Assembly (NCBI RefSeq): GCF_028858725.1
Contig: NC_084769.1
Location: 10,417,501 to 10,481,500 of the forward strand
Length of the DNA stretch: 64,000 nucleotides
Origin: Colius striatus
Lineage: Eukaryota; Chordata; Aves; Coliiformes; Coliidae
Reading direction: 5' to 3'
This document shows, in pieces, positions 32,201 to 46,008 of this stretch. Numbering within the stretch: the stretch's first letter is position 1; each line of letters starts with the position of its first letter. Made by a program: the position numbers and the translations under genes. A model generated the notes under the pieces. The model was not told the DNA's origin and made no database searches. It saw only the letters and a program-made list of their open reading frames with translations.

Positions 32201-35200
32201 GTGATATATAAAAGATGTGCCAAGCAACATTCCTTGATGGGGAAAATTATGTGTTTTCTGGCAGATTCATAAGCTAAGGAATTCATCTGTGGGTTGTTAA
32301 GGAGATTACTGTCTGGTATGTGTGTGTATATACATGGGAATGGGAATACCAGTCACTCCAGTTTAACAGACATCCAACATAATCTGGGTTTGCTGAAATG
32401 AAACTGTCAGTCCAGGCTGATTCTGGGTAAACTTTTGACTCATCAAATCAAACTGATTCTTTCTGTAGCTCTTATGATAAGGAAGAATTTAGTCCATAGT
32501 CTTCAGAGACAGGAGCTGAGTGGGATGTGACCAGAAGCATTGACTCTATGAACAGTTTCCCTTTCCATCCAGAATATTGCTTACTAGGACCACTGAAAGA
32601 ATGGTTAAATATTTCTATAACCATAGCTAAGTTTAGGGTCGAGTGAAAAGTGCAGTGATTCAGTTTCTCTTATTTTGATCAATATATTAAACAAAAAATC
32701 CACCAACCACACACCTTCATTTAAGATGGTCAGGGCTAGAACTTAAAATCAACTAACCTCAAAGAGTTAAAAATCGTTTTAACCCCACAAGAAACTTTTG
32801 GTGCCATGCCATGCCAGGGCAAGCCAAAACACCTCCAGATTCTCGGCTGCTCTTTCAGGAAGGTGTCCATCCAGGCTGGTAGATATGGGGACAGGGTCTG
32901 GCAGGGATGACATCCAACATCACGCTGCCTCCAAAACAACAGCTTCACGAGGGAGGCACAAGACACCTGAACTGATGATAGCCTGCCATCCACTAGTACT
33001 CACATCAAGGACAGCTGGAAGGAGAAAAATCGTGATCAGGGAATATATTTTGCAATATATACACATACTTTTAACCTTTTTTTTTACTTCTTTTCACTCT
33101 GCTGGAAATGGACTGTATGCCCCTGCCCCTTGCATTCCCACGCTTTCTCCTTCCAGATGAATTCTTTCTTTTTCCACAGGTTTAGCATGGTCTCAGTTTG
33201 CATTGCCACTCAGTTCTTCAGGATAGCTTTAAAAAAACCATTTGTTGTAGTTTATGCAAATCTGATTCTGAGTTTCTCCTTTGAAACATTAAGACAGCAC
33301 TGAAAATCGTGGTGTGCTGTACCGTCTGAGCTTCCTGTTGTCACTTTCACCAGTGATCTAACTGTGTGTCATGGACAAACCCAGCTTAGGAAGAGCCCAG
33401 AGAGCTTGCAGATGGGAAGCTTATGATCTCATCAATCAGCTGAATAAGCAAATGAGAGAGGCAGGCTCTTAAGCCCATTTACTCAGTGGCTTGGTACTCC
33501 ACAGTACTCAAGTACTTTGGCCATCTCTCTGTGTGCTTTATAAGGTTATTGTGGCCATTATATATCTCACCTTCACATTACCCTTTATGGCTTTGAGAGA
33601 TGCTTAAAGTGAACTTCAAAGAAAGTTTAGAGTTGCTTAACGCTGCGGAGGAAACTTTAATAGCCAGTAGCTTGGGTGAGGTTTAATCTGCAGGAAAGCA
33701 GGTTGGGTTTGAGTACAACTTCCAGACCAGGCTGCAGTCCTCTCACCTTATGCTGCAAGGGTGGGCATGGTTGTTATTGCTCCAATGGGAAAACTGATAT
33801 GGATACAGACATTGCTACTGAAGGGATATTTTTCTGGCTTATGTCATGGGCAGGGTGTGAGGTGCAGACAACGTTACATTTGTCTGTGCAAGGGGCTCTG
33901 CCAGCTGGAGGTGGACAAGCCTTAGGTGATGGATATTTCTTCAATTTTCTTCTAATTTCATTAATTGGTACACTAGTATCACCATAAAAGCTTCATGTTT
34001 GAAAGGCCATGGCTACCTGAATGGCTTCCAAAGTGCTCTTCCACCACCACAAAGGTGAAGATGCTGAGAATCATTCCCTGCATCTCTCTTCCCAGCAGAA
34101 CATATCCCCAAGGATGATCAACTTCGATTAAACATATCAAACTGTCCAGCACTCACCCAGGTAAAGACACTAGTTGTGTGCTCCCAGTTAGCCTCCAAAA
34201 AACCTCTGCTGACCTGAGGAGCCTGAAGGCCTCAGCTGGCCAAAGCAGATAATATCTTTCAGCTACTTGTTGGGAGCACGAATTCCTTGGGAAAGCTCTG
34301 ATAAACCTGGCACTTAACAAGGCTCACAAACCAACTAAACAGCTGTGGGAGACATTTGGTTTGTTGGACAGTAAAGAAAGGAATGCTTTGAAGGCCAGGC
34401 TTGTAAGGCAAAGCTCTGTCAAGGAGCTGTGGAGCAACACGGCAAGTGGCTGAGGCGTGTGGAGCAAGCTCAGCCTTTACAGCCCTGCAGCCCTGCGACC
34501 CTCCTGGCCGCCATGCCCATGATTTATCCACCCCACACCCCTGGGCTGCTTTACTCTTCTCTCTCCCTGCATTTTCCAGGGCTCTGTTTCACATTAACTC
34601 ATCAACACGTTGCAAAGCCAGCATACTCAGGGAGAAGTTTTTTAAGAGAGACCCTGCAGCTCATCATCTCCTTGCCACAGAAGGAAGCAAGAGGGAGGAG
34701 ATCACCTCCTGCTCCTTCTAGCCATCAGCTCCTCCATCAAGCACGTGTGAATAGCCTTCCCTCCTTGATACATAAGGAAGAAGTGCAAGAGACAAAGGAG
34801 CTCTGGGCTAGCAAAAGCCACTGATGGCTTTATGTTTTTATAAATGGTTTCTATTATTCAAAGAGTGATGAAGAGCTGCTGAAGAGCACTGAAGAAAATG
34901 CAGCTCTGGGGTACCAAGCATCTACCTGGGTCTGTTATCATCATTGTGTGCACAAATACACTCTTTTTTTCCCCAAAACCCCCCACCTGAAACCTAAGAT
35001 ATAATTTTATGCCACCTTCCCTCAAAGAATGAGAACTGAAGCTGTTTTATCTTAACACAGGCCAGGAAGATACTGAGTTCCCACTCACATTTCCACCTGG
35101 GCAGGTTTCCATCTCAGCTGCCCGAAGGTACTGGACTTTTTCTGTGCCCATGGCCATGGGGTACATGCCAGGGACTTCACAGCGTCAAGCCTGGGAAGGG

Positions 35201-36735
35201 AGAGATTGAGCTCAAGTTATCCTACTGCAGATGCTCTCAGAGGCTGAAGAACATTCAGGTCTTTGAGGAAAATGGTTATTCTGACTTGTTACCCCTACAG
35301 GACACCTTACACTATCACCTCATTATAGATGATGGGTTATTTCACTGAGCCAATTGGTAGTCAGCAGGGTTTAGCACTGGTCTTTTTCTGAAGACCAGTG
35401 ACTGCTCATAGCCCTAACTGAGGAATACAAATTGCTATGTCTTTTTTTTCACTTGCAGAATACACCTTCAGTAAAGCTCACAGATCACCTCTGAGACCCT
35501 TTATTGCAAAAACAGCAAAGGAGGAGGCACTGTCCAGCTGTGTAACACCTCTGGGAAATCTTTAGTGTCATTCTGAATTTTCATGGCACATATTTAGGTA
35601 TGAGAACCAGAGGTTACATCTTTCCAGGAGGAAAGATTTAAGCAACATCACACATACACACACACAAACCCTTTCTCGTTCATCCAGGACTTCTCCACGC
35701 TTTTTAGTGTCCATCTAGAAGAGGCAGAGCAGGTGCTTATGTACCTGCTTGCAATTAATGTCTGGTCAGGTTTTGAGGTGGTCCTGTGCAAAGGCTGATG
35801 GCCAAGCATCTCCAAAGGTCCGTGGAGCTGGTGGCTGGCAGGCAGTCCGGCACTGCACCACAAGGTGGGGATGCTACAATGCTGAACGGCAGCAGCTCCG
35901 GGCAGGACAGCGCCGAGATCAGGGATGCGCTCATCTCTGGGTAAGAAGGAGTTTCTAATAGGCAAAAATCAAGTAGTCACTTTGTCAGCCCTATGTGCCT
36001 TTCTCCATGCTTTGGGGAAGATAGCCTAAGCTGTATCTCGTGTGTAATCACAGCATTAAATGGCTTTTGAAAGTGTTGGTGCTAGTGCAATTTGGTCCTG
36101 GAGCCACAGAGGTTTTTCTGCTGGCTGGAGAGCCAGCACCGAGGCTGCTCTGGGAGTTGGGGTGAGCTGGTAAGACACAGTAAGGCTCAGGGGAGAGAAG
36201 GGAAATCAAATGTACCTCTTTTTCATGCAAGAGCAAGGTGACACCACCGTCACAGAAAGGTGATGGATTTCAAGCAATTAAGGGAACCTCTGTCTCTAGA
36301 GACTCAGCTGTGTTGGAAAACTCAGCACTTTGTGCTCCTACTCAGTTTTACTCTGAAGAGGCAGATGCCAGAGTGAGAGCAAATCCTGAGCAGAGGCAGC
36401 AAGTGATGGCTTCTTAAAAGCTGTAAGACAAGTTGCCAAGCTTTGCCTTGCAGGGCAGCATAAGCCAGCAGCCAAAATGGAGACATTTCCCTACTGTGCA
36501 TTGACCATCACTGCCAGCTCCAAAACACCCGCTACTAGGGGTGCCAGGGCTGTGCCTGTGATATCCCCTAGCAGCGATGGGCATCCTGCTCTGCCAGTCT
36601 CTTGCAGGCATCTGGGGGTCCCTGATTTCAGGCTAGGTGAGTGTAATCCTTCCCACCAGCCAGGACTGGGACATCTGACATAATGAGTATGGGCAAACAA
36701 TAGCTGGGGTACTTCCTGGATTTAGCAAAGTGTTT
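26300..36735. other. Gene-poor interval, no gene seen
   Basis: Mixed-composition intergenic DNA. Chance frames rarely exceed 170 codons and lack domains or splice context. It contains a 40-bp tandem duplication at 28792-28871 and AT-rich patches that may be conserved (27240-27360 and 32040-32290, with ATATAATTAGC and TTATTAATAAC cores). I recognise no full-length transposon here. Confidence 0.5.
28792..28871. repeat. 40-bp tandem duplication
   Basis: Two adjacent 40-bp copies (28792-28831 and 28832-28871) starting CTATTTCTTAATAACAAC and ending GGGCCTTTT. They differ at a single position (28814 versus 28854). A recent slippage or duplication event. Confidence 0.95.
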
Positions 36736-37650
36736 GACAGACTAGAAAGTAGAAGTGGGAACTTGATTATAGTCTTCGAATATGCAAGAGTTTATTATGA
36801 AGAGGGCAGCAGTCAATTGCTCTCCATAGCTACCAAGGGGAAGACAAAAAGGAATGAGCTCAATGTTTGGCAACAGAGCTTAGTAGTAGGCATTCAGGGA
36901 AAGAATATATCCTGTCTAATTGTGAAGGTAATTACACAGCAGGACAGGTTATCTACAGAGGGCTGGGAGTCTTTGAGTTTTAAGAGCAGATCACACAAAT
37001 ATATGTCAAGAAGCATCTTAAGACCCTTCCAGAACAATACTTTATGCTTTTGTGATTTTAAGGTTGCCCCATCCCAGGTTTTACCTTCACATCTCAAATG
37101 CCCAGGAATGAAGCTTGGAGGAGAGAATCTCTGGGTCAATCTGGGGAGGGATGCCTCTGGTCATCACCCATCTAGACATGGTCCTAGGAGCCTCTTTTAC
37201 ACCATTGGAGGTGTCTCAACCTCTCCACCTAATTCTGTTCCATTGACATTTTGCTACCTAGGAGTTCCTTCTGCTCTGAACATCCCAGCTCCTTACCCCT
37301 CTGCCTACAGGAGTAGACTTAGGTTTTATCTCAAAGTTTCTCTGTACAAACTTCCTTCTTACTGGACTAGGAGTTCACAGGGGAAAGAGCTAAGTCTTGA
37401 TCTTGTGTCTCTGAGGCCAGCGGGGACTTTACTTTTGCAAACAAGCAGTGTAGGATGGTGCATGACCTTTCCTAAGCACCAGTTCAGCAATGGCCCTGCC
37501 CATCCCAGTAAGGGTGTGTGGATGAACATGATACCACAGCCCTGCTTAACCAAGTCATTCCAGCTCAGGGTTAAAGCAGGGTCAGGAGTGGTAGAAAATA
37601 CTCCCCAAATGAAGGCTTCATGGAGAAGGCTGGGCACCCCAGGATCATAG
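36730..37650 (+). other. 306-codon open frame, probably not a gene
   Basis: A single uninterrupted frame much longer than others in this AT-balanced interval. The first 95 or so codons overlap the old CR1 fragment in a frame not expected to be coding, since CR1 DNA here corresponds to its 3' region. The remainder has no recognisable domain, signal peptide or membrane segment. The start context is unremarkable and no promoter or poly(A) signal stands out. Most likely chance; a lineage-specific transcript cannot be excluded. Confidence 0.2.
36740..37020 (+). mobile_element. Old CR1 LINE fragment
   Basis: Degenerate match to the 3' part of CR1 in sense orientation: GTCTTCGAATATGCAAGAG, GGCAGCAGTCAATTGCTCTC, 'gggctgggagtctttgag' and AAGAGCAGATCACACAAATA correspond in order to the familiar CR1 tail. 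It is heavily mutated and lacks the terminal ATTCTATG repeats. Confidence 0.6.
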
Positions 37651-40600
37651 GGACAGCATCACCCCGGGGTGACTGGGCTGCAATTGCTGGTCCAAAAGAT
37701 GTAGATGCCAAATGCTGGCATGATACAAGCAGTAACATCATGAGTCTGATGAAAATAAGAAATATGACAACAAACAGCAAATATCTGGGAGTAACATCCA
37801 GCCAAATCAAGAGATCCCTGAGCTGAGAGGGGCTGGAGGCTCAGAGAATGGTTGGGAAACATCATACATATGTTTATATATCCTATTCTTCTACTCTTCC
37901 CCAGGCACCCACCTTTGGCAAACCTCAGGCAGGACAGTGGGCTGCATAAGGCTTTAGTCCAGTAGAGCCAATATGTCCACTCCTATTATCCTGTCCAGAG
38001 GGGCTGAATGCGACAGAGTGTGACTCAGCAATTTACAGGATTTATTCCTCTAAATGAGCACAAATTTCTCCCCCAGGCCCCAGTGAGATGTGACTGTTTG
38101 AGCCTTCTGACAACACACTACTTTTCCTCAGTTGCCTTTTAGAGACACTAGGATGTGGTCCACAGATTCCCAGACTGAAGACTGAAGGAAAAGAAAGTGG
38201 ATGAGCTCTGCAATAATGTACTACCATCCCTGTCTATTTTTAACCCAGCTGAAGAGCAGATGGCTGCTCTTTGACAGTAGTGGCTCAGAAGAGGAAGGCA
38301 ATGCTCTGCCAAGGGGAAGTGAGTGGAGTTACAGCCCGACCACAGTAAGCATGAGTGAATCAGATAAGGACTGTGAGAGCTTGAAGTCACAAGAACATGG
38401 GGGATGTAGCACAAAGGTCGTTAATATTTTCACACTGATAAAATATCCACAGTTTGGGGTGAGGAGGGGGGAGTGGTATCTATTTGGATGTGACAGCAAA
38501 GTTACACTCAGACAGCAAGGAAGAAAGTTAGTTCTACCTGCAGTTGTATCTGTACACAGCTGAGGAGATGGCAGCGTTCATCTGTGACTGCTTTATCTTT
38601 GTGTCTGTCCATCCCCAGATGAAATACCGTGTACAGCAGTTTATTCTTTATCTCTCCCTTTCCCTCACTTGTGTGGTACGAAACACTAATGTCATGACTG
38701 GAATTGATGTCATTGGCAGGAGCTGGAATTTCTTTGCCATACTGCTGTAAAGCTATCCCAGGCAATTTATATAGGTCAGAAAATTGAAGATACTTTTTTT
38801 TTAACAGACTAAGAAGAGGATCTCATAAACTTGTATAAAGAACGGGCATCTCTCATTCCTACTCAGGTTAGAGAGCACTGGCAGACCCAGCTCTGCATGC
38901 CTGAGAGGTTCTCCATCCCCCAGAAGTCATGTCCCACCTGAGGTCAGGCATTGCCATGAGGGGCCACAGGGCTATAGCTTATCATGCCCAGAAACCTGAG
39001 GGTTGCATAGGCCCCAAACAGCCCAGTTTCTCCCTCTGGGGCTATCCCACTGTGAACAAAACACTCAGGAAACCCAATAGGAGAGGTAGGACTTTGCTTC
39101 TTGCTGGACTTGACCAACTGAGGGAAGAGGATGCTGAGGGCAGAACGAACCTGTCTATGTAGTGACTGCTTCAGAGGTCTTGTCCTTATTATAGAAGTCG
39201 AATTATTGCTCCTTTGCTTAGAGCTGCCATGTGGACATCTTACTGTTAAGTGTACAGAAAGTCAGTAATGGAAGCATGTCAGCATTGACCACTCATACAA
39301 AGCAGAACATGGCCAGGTGTGACTTCCTTCCAGCTGGGCTGGCCAAGAAACCAGCAGCAAGGCAGTGGGTTTGCTGATCTTCCTTGCAGTGGCCATCCTT
39401 GGCCAGGTGACATGGGTGAGTGGGTAACCACCACCCACAGTGGCAGGAGCAGAGCTCAGAAAGTCATTCTCACCAAAACATACCTCTATGTCAAACATGG
39501 CCAGGTCCAGCATGGCTTTGTGGCTCCACGCCGGGGAAATCCGTGCTGTGGTCTCTCACCCTGGGCTGCGGATGCCTCCATAGAAAGCCACAGCTTCACG
39601 TCATAAACCCGGAGCAAATGCCAGCGTGGCAGCTGTGCATACACAAAGCAGACTGAGTATTTGACAGAGAAAGAGATAAGCAGCTGCTGAAAAACAACAG
39701 CAAGTTCAGTTCTCCTTCAGCTGAGGCCAAGTTTGCCCCTGTGGGACAGAGCTAAATTGCAGTTAGAGACCGTGCTGTGGGTAGTGCTTTGAAAAGTGTC
39801 TGTGTTTAACATGTGTTTAGTTTGACCTAAAGGATATAAAATGGTGAGTCTGAAAACATTGCATCAAGGTCCACATTTGCAAAAGAGACCAACCCATCAC
39901 CTATGGCTGAAAATTGTTGCTTGTGTTTAGTGTCATTTATAGGATTTATACCATGAAATCATCTTTTCTTTCTTTCTTTTTCTTTAAGACAATTTCAAGA
40001 AGGCAAAAAGCAATTCTTCAACAATCCTACTAGTTTATTTTCAATTCTTATCATCATAGCACTGAAAAGTTGTGGTGAGGAGCTCACTGTGTGCCTGGGA
40101 AACATTCCCTGGGAAACAACATGGCCATGGCCAGGCAGGCATTTGTCTGCTGGGAGCCCGGCAGAGATCTCCAGTGCTCCCGCACTGATCAAAACTTCAT
40201 AAAGCATTCATCTTTGGCACCGATGGATGAGAAGGAGCACAGAAGGAAGACAAGACTCAATGGCTCCAAACAAGCACAGTGCTGCAGAGAGGCTCTGAGG
40301 GGCCACTTACCCTGACGTAGCAAAGCCAGGTGCCACTTCCACCCCTCACCCTGAAAAGAGAACTGTCACTGGAAAAAGAAACTGTGTTTTCTGGTTTTTT
40401 CTTCTTGTTACTTCTTGCTCTCACTTTTTTTTGTTTCCCCTGACAAAAACAAAGACAAATGTCCCACCAAAGACTTCTGCTTATCTCAGCTCTTTTTCTT
40501 CCTCACATGGGGCCCAGGGCTGCTCAGGACACTGATCACAGAGGATTTCCTGCTCTATCAAAGCTCCCAGCAGATAAACAAGGAGACAGCCAAAAATTCA

Positions 40601-41631
40601 GGCAAAATGGAGATGTTACTTATTTCTTTATATCCTCTTCTATAGCTCCAGTAGAAATGCTTTTCTCCTATTGCCTTACAGATTACTCCTGGAGAAGTGA
40701 GGGATGTCCAAACCCGAGCCACGCTTACCCGGTCAGCATTTGACTCTTGTTATCCAATACTAGACAGAAACGCCCATCAGATAGACCTTGGTGTCAGAAA
40801 CTCAACAAACTCAATAGGATTTGTTTTTCCTTTGGTGAAAATGGGATTATAAACTAAACTCCTTCATAGCCAGGTTTTTCAAGGTGGACCTGTAAAAGTA
40901 CATCTTCATCCTTTAGCCACCTTGTGCCCTTTGCACCCAACTAAAATGCATTTCAAAGAGATTTTCTATTCTGATGTTATTTTAAAGTAAGAAGAGTTTT
41001 GGCAGGGCAAGCAGTATAGAAGAAAATCATAGTGTATTAATGAAGAGTGGGAGGGAAGGTCATTTGCCTGTTATTTGTAGCATGGTACCTGATAAGAGAT
41101 CATTAGTCATTCAAAACCACTGAATGACTTTAATTAAAATTTGAGCTTTGAGAGCTGGGTACAGTCTGATGAACAGACTTTTAGAGAAAAATGATAGAGA
41201 GAGGGAGGGAAGAAGAGCAGGAGTTGACCAAAATAACAATGAACTTAATTAAAGCCAGGAGAAACATTGACAAACTCTCATTTCCCGTCTCCCTGGTTGG
41301 GTTTTTATCCTGGTGCTCCAGAGCTGCATCTTCCTTGAATCCATCTGGCACAGCGACCATGGCTCTGGGTACCATAGGCTTCAGGGGCACATTCCTGGAC
41401 TTTTCCCTGTGGGATTTAGCAGTCTGTGCAAGACATGACTTTGGGTTTTTTTCTTTCTCTAGGATATTCTGTGTTTTTAAAACTAATTGCATATTAAAAA
41501 AGAAATTGACATTTGGAGATGTTCAGTTCTGTCCCCAGCCCAGGGCAGAGTTGAAAGGCATAGCTGAGCTTTTTACCAGGGAAAACAGAGACAGAACAGC
41601 AATGTGTGCCTAGGATGCTCAAGGTCAGGCT
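37651..41631. other. Intergenic DNA, no gene seen
   Basis: Short chance frames only. Contains a 9-bp perfect hairpin (41105-41129) and small T-rich runs. Nothing else recognised. Confidence 0.5.
41105..41129. repeat. 9-bp perfect hairpin with AP-1-like halves
   Basis: AGTCATTCA (41105-41113) and TGAATGACT (41121-41129) are exact reverse complements around a 7-nt loop, followed by TTTAATTAAAATT. Confidence 0.6.
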
Positions 41632-41895
41632 TCACAGAATCACATGATCTTAAAGGTTGGAAGGGACCTCAAAAGATCATCCAGTCCAACCCCCCTGCCA
41701 GAGCAGGGCTACCTAGAGTAGGTCACATAGGAACTCATCCAGGTGGGTTTTGTATGTCCACAGAGAAGGAGACTCCACAACCCATCTGGGCAGCCCCTTC
41801 CAGTGCTCCCTCACCCTCACAGTGAAAAGGCTTTTCCTTGTGTTTTGTTGGAACCTCTTATGCCCTGTCTTGTACCTGTTACCCCTTGTCCTACC
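41632..41895 (-). mobile_element. CR1 LINE 3' end, minus orientation
   Basis: Begins CACAGAATCACATGATCTTA and continues through GGTTGGAAGGGACCTCAAAA and CATCCAGTCCAACCCCC, which is the reverse complement of the CR1 3' tail. Only the 5'-truncated end is present, as usual for CR1. Closely related in subfamily to the copy at 42.73 kb. Confidence 0.9.
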
Positions 41896-42732
41896 AGTGT
41901 TGAAGTTTCCTGGCATTTTCCCCCTCACTGTCCACATAACCCTGTCTGGTGGAATACAGCAGCCAGTCCTCCCTGTGCTGAGTCCAGGATGGTGATGGGG
42001 AAGAACTGGTGCACAGCAAAAGGGCAGCTGCTGCTGTAAGGTGAAACATCTAACAAAGAACTATAACCAAGTCTGTATGTAAAGAGAAGGAAATTAGCTT
42101 GTGAAAGGAAGAAGACAGTTCTGCATCATTTAAGTGTAAAATCGGGACTTCTCTATCGCTGCTTCCCTCTCCAGGGCTGCATCTCCAGCACCTCCGCTTG
42201 AACTGGGATGCTGGGGCATGTTGATGTATGTGCTCCGAACAGCTGCGAGGCAGACACAGCTGCACTAGACTGTGAGAATAAAGGAGGAGGTTTGTCCCCT
42301 GCTATTTGGTGTATGCAACATATCATAATTAAGTAACATGAGCTTGCTGCCAGCCAGGGGCACTGCCACGGGGCTGGGATGGGTTTATTTCATAGGACAG
42401 GAGACATTTCCACTTGGTTTTATATAATTTTTTTCTCTGTATGTGTGTAACAAATGAACCTCAAAGACACTTATTGCTACATTTGGAAACTGAACTTGGA
42501 ATGGAGGATACACAAAGCAACACCCACTATGAGCTGCTGACTCTTGTCCCCTTCCCGTGCAGAGTTACTGGGTGCTGGAGAGCTTTCCAGGGATATCACT
42601 CATGTGCCAATAAGCATAAGGACTTATCCTCTCTGAGAGCTTTATCAATGCCAAGCCAAAGACCTTATCTCTTGCCCCACTGCCTGTGTTGGTACCAGGG
42701 AAACAGAGTTGAGAATCAGCTACATTCCAAGT
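41896..42732. other. Intergenic DNA between two CR1 copies
   Basis: No gene, splice-bounded block or additional repeat recognised. Confidence 0.5.
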
Positions 42733-42925
42733 CACAGAATCACAGAATCTTAAGGGCTGGAAGTGATCTCGAAAGATCACCCAGTCCAACCTCTCTGCCA
42801 GAGCAGGACCACCTAGATTAGGTCACATAGGAACTTGTCCAGGTGGGTTTTGAATGTCCCCAGAGAAGGATGCTCAACAACCCATCTGGGCAGACTGTTC
42901 CAGTGCTCCCTCACCTTCACTCTTG
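42733..42925 (-). mobile_element. CR1 LINE 3' end, minus orientation
   Basis: Starts GTCACAGAATCACAGAATCT and matches the copy at 41.63 kb through the CAGAGCAGG and CACATAGGAACT... GTCCAGGTGGGTTTTG phrases. It breaks off after GTGCTCCCTCACC. Severely 5' truncated. Confidence 0.9.
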
Positions 42926-45900
42926 CTACCATTTGCTGAGGTTCATCACCTGCCAGAGGCTGCATGCAGACCACCAAGAATTTGTTGGCATGATATAGCC
43001 TCTCTTGGTAAGACCATGCCACTGAAGACATCACATCAGACCTTTGCGTGTACCGGTTCAGTATTTTCTTGCCAGCAGAGCCCTATCATATCTCCTAACA
43101 TCGTTGCTAGGCTGACAAAACACTATCAAAACCAAGAATTATCTTGGCTCAGCTCTCCGTGAGGAGGTGCAATAGGTTTTTGCTCTCCAGCCAGCATATC
43201 TCCACCAGAAACACATTGCACTGTAGACCAAGCCCTACTGCTCTTGCAAAAGGCAGCCAACTTAGACGAGTGCCTGACTTTCCATCTGCTTGTCATTACT
43301 GTGGATCTTCATGCTCTCAAGATGGAGAATGAAATCTATGACCTTGATCTACTTTCTTTTCATTTTGCCTTAGGATTTTGCTGTTCTTCTTGTTGATCTG
43401 GGGAAAGGTTTTAGGACAAAAATCCCAAAGGCCAGAGCTTCAGATTGGCTATGTAGGGAAAGCAATGGACAGTTGAAGAAAAGTGTGCACCCAAGTCTCT
43501 GAGTAGAGTTGAGTTCCCCCCTGGATCATGTTCATGCAAATCATCCATTCACCTGGCCCTTGACTGGATGAGGGAATGAACTCTAAAGGTGAGATGACAT
43601 TCAGAAACTTGAGCTTATTTCTGCTTTGATCATTTTCTTTTCCTTAATGATGTGAGCTACCAGACTGTCTCTCTCCATGAAAGAACACCTTTCTTTAGCT
43701 TGCTCTGATGAGCTAACATATACTATACTTATTTCTGACATACACATTTATTGGCATGTTGACATCTTTTTTAATATTCTTCCCACCTTGTGCCACTCCA
43801 TCAATCCACATTCCTTAAGCAGAGGCTTTCCAATATGCCACAAAAGAGAAATCAGGTTAATTTCTTTCTCATTACCTAAAGCAGGGCCATCTCTCCCAGA
43901 TTTCCTCAACCCTATACAAAGCTTCATGCCAAACCATTCTGAACTCCCTTTCAAAACTCAAACTGTGTTTAATGGGAAAGGTATGATTTCACAAGCAGGT
44001 CTGTGCAAGACTGATGTTGTGCAGACAAAATCCTGTAATGATTAACATGTGGCACCTTGCTCCAATTCTCTCAGCTACGTGCACACCTCGCAGTGAGAGT
44101 TGCTTACCAACTTGCTCACTTGGTGCAATTTAATTAATTAGGATAGCCAGAAACCCAATGCAATTGTCACATGCTTTTAATTGATGCCAGGATCCCTAAT
44201 TTTTCACAACATCCTTCTGATATTTTTGGCAAGGAGAGTCTCGAAGCCTCATCCCGAGGTCTCAGCAAATCCCTTTCAGATGTGATTGAGGGGGAAGCAG
44301 GAGCCAGGCTGCCTGGCTCAGCCTCCCACTGCTTGGGCTGACCTCCCTTATCAACTCTAGCCCAGCCCAGCTCTGGCAAACACACCGAGCCCCACGTATG
44401 CACCTGATTGCTTGATTTCAACCCTGAAACATGGGTGTGGGTTCAGCCAGGGCTTCTGCTGGAGCCACACTGAGAAGTAAGGGGCATCTGAGGCACAAGT
44501 CGTGTCCTTCGGTTGCCCCAACATTGTTGAGAACATGTTTTCTCAGCTTGGACGAGCACCAAGGAGGTCTTTGGAGACTACTATAGCTCTAGGGGTTCTA
44601 GTCAATGTCCTCCAGCCCTCCTGCCTCATCATCCACAACAGTAGGCACAGGAATGCTCTGCTTCCATGACTGCAGCTCCTCTCACGGCTTTCCCTGGTCT
44701 TACCTGTCCCAGAGCCTGATGAGACATCCCAAAAGCTGCTGTTTAACACCAGCACCCTCTGAGTAAAGCCCTAAATCTGCACACACCTCGGGAAGGTTAA
44801 ACAACCCACAGCATGGACATTTTCACCAGCTCAGCTCATTTGAACACAGAAGTGAATGTAAACCAGTGGCTTCCAGGTAGAATGTCTTGATGCCTTCAAG
44901 AATGCTGTGTAGAATTAAAGCTATCTGAGTCATTAATAAAGGCAAATAATGACATGTCGATCTTACTGTTTTGTTGGACTAGAGTTAAATATTTGACTGA
45001 TAATGAAAACCTATTTCTAGCTGATTTCTCCCTTTCCTCCTCAGTCTGTTTCTTTTAAAGTACATACACATGTGTGGGTTTGGTGTTTGTTTTTGCTTAA
45101 ATTCTGCCTTCTGCCAAATTCCCTGGTGGTTAAAGCAGAGGGAATTTATTAAGAACCATGCCTTTTTTATTTCAGTGATTACCATCTCTGTATTGAACCA
45201 GCCTTCCATAGCACTTGGTTATTCTTTACCACTAGCATACACCATACAGACCACCATAGAGACCTATTTTCCTCAGCAACACATAGAGGACACAAGGAGG
45301 CTGTGTCACCTGAAGCCCTTTTGAACAAGTTGCTGTCAAAACTCTGCCCAAACACCCACAGCTGTGTGAGAATGGCAGCGCTCCTGTGTTGAAGTTCCCA
45401 GTCACTGTGCCCAAATCTTTCGGGTCTTTAACTCTTATGCAAATGTGAGAATCCTAGAGACCCTCTGCTTCCAGTTATTTCTGAAAAAAAACCCCTCAAA
45501 TAGTTTAATGGGAAAGGTTGGAATCAGGTAAGGGCCAGGGCTGTGAAGCAGCTTCTGGTTTTATTCATCAAAACACATCAGGTCTGCTTGATCTGTCATT
45601 GCCTGTGTAGCAGAAGGAAGGGAATTTTCTGCTAGTTCCCAAAAGAAGCTCTGTGTTGGTTATGAAAAGAGGCACAAAAGCCTGAAGGTCAGTAAAAAAG
45701 AAACTTTTTTTCCCTAGGAAGTCTTGCCCCCATCTTGGGCAAGTTAGCTGCTGGCAAGAGCTGAGCATCCTGTATTTCTGCAGGCATTTGGACACTTGCA
45801 ACTCAGTTTCTTAGAAATAAAGCATCTGAAAATATGTAAAGAAAAAGTAAATTGCTTTGCTCTTCTGATATCAGCTTGAGTCATTCCTGCTACTAGCATC

Positions 45901-46008
45901 AGCCCCTTTTGTGAGATGCTCAGAGAATAATGTTGAACCAGGGCTTTGCTTTTGCTTCTTAATGATAAAGAAGCAGCAATGACAGCTGCCATTCAGGTAC
46001 AGTAGTAG
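42926..46008. other. Intergenic DNA, no gene seen
   Basis: Short chance frames only. An AT-rich patch at about 44070-44170 with GCAATTTAATTAATTAGGAT might be conserved; nothing else stands out. Confidence 0.45.
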
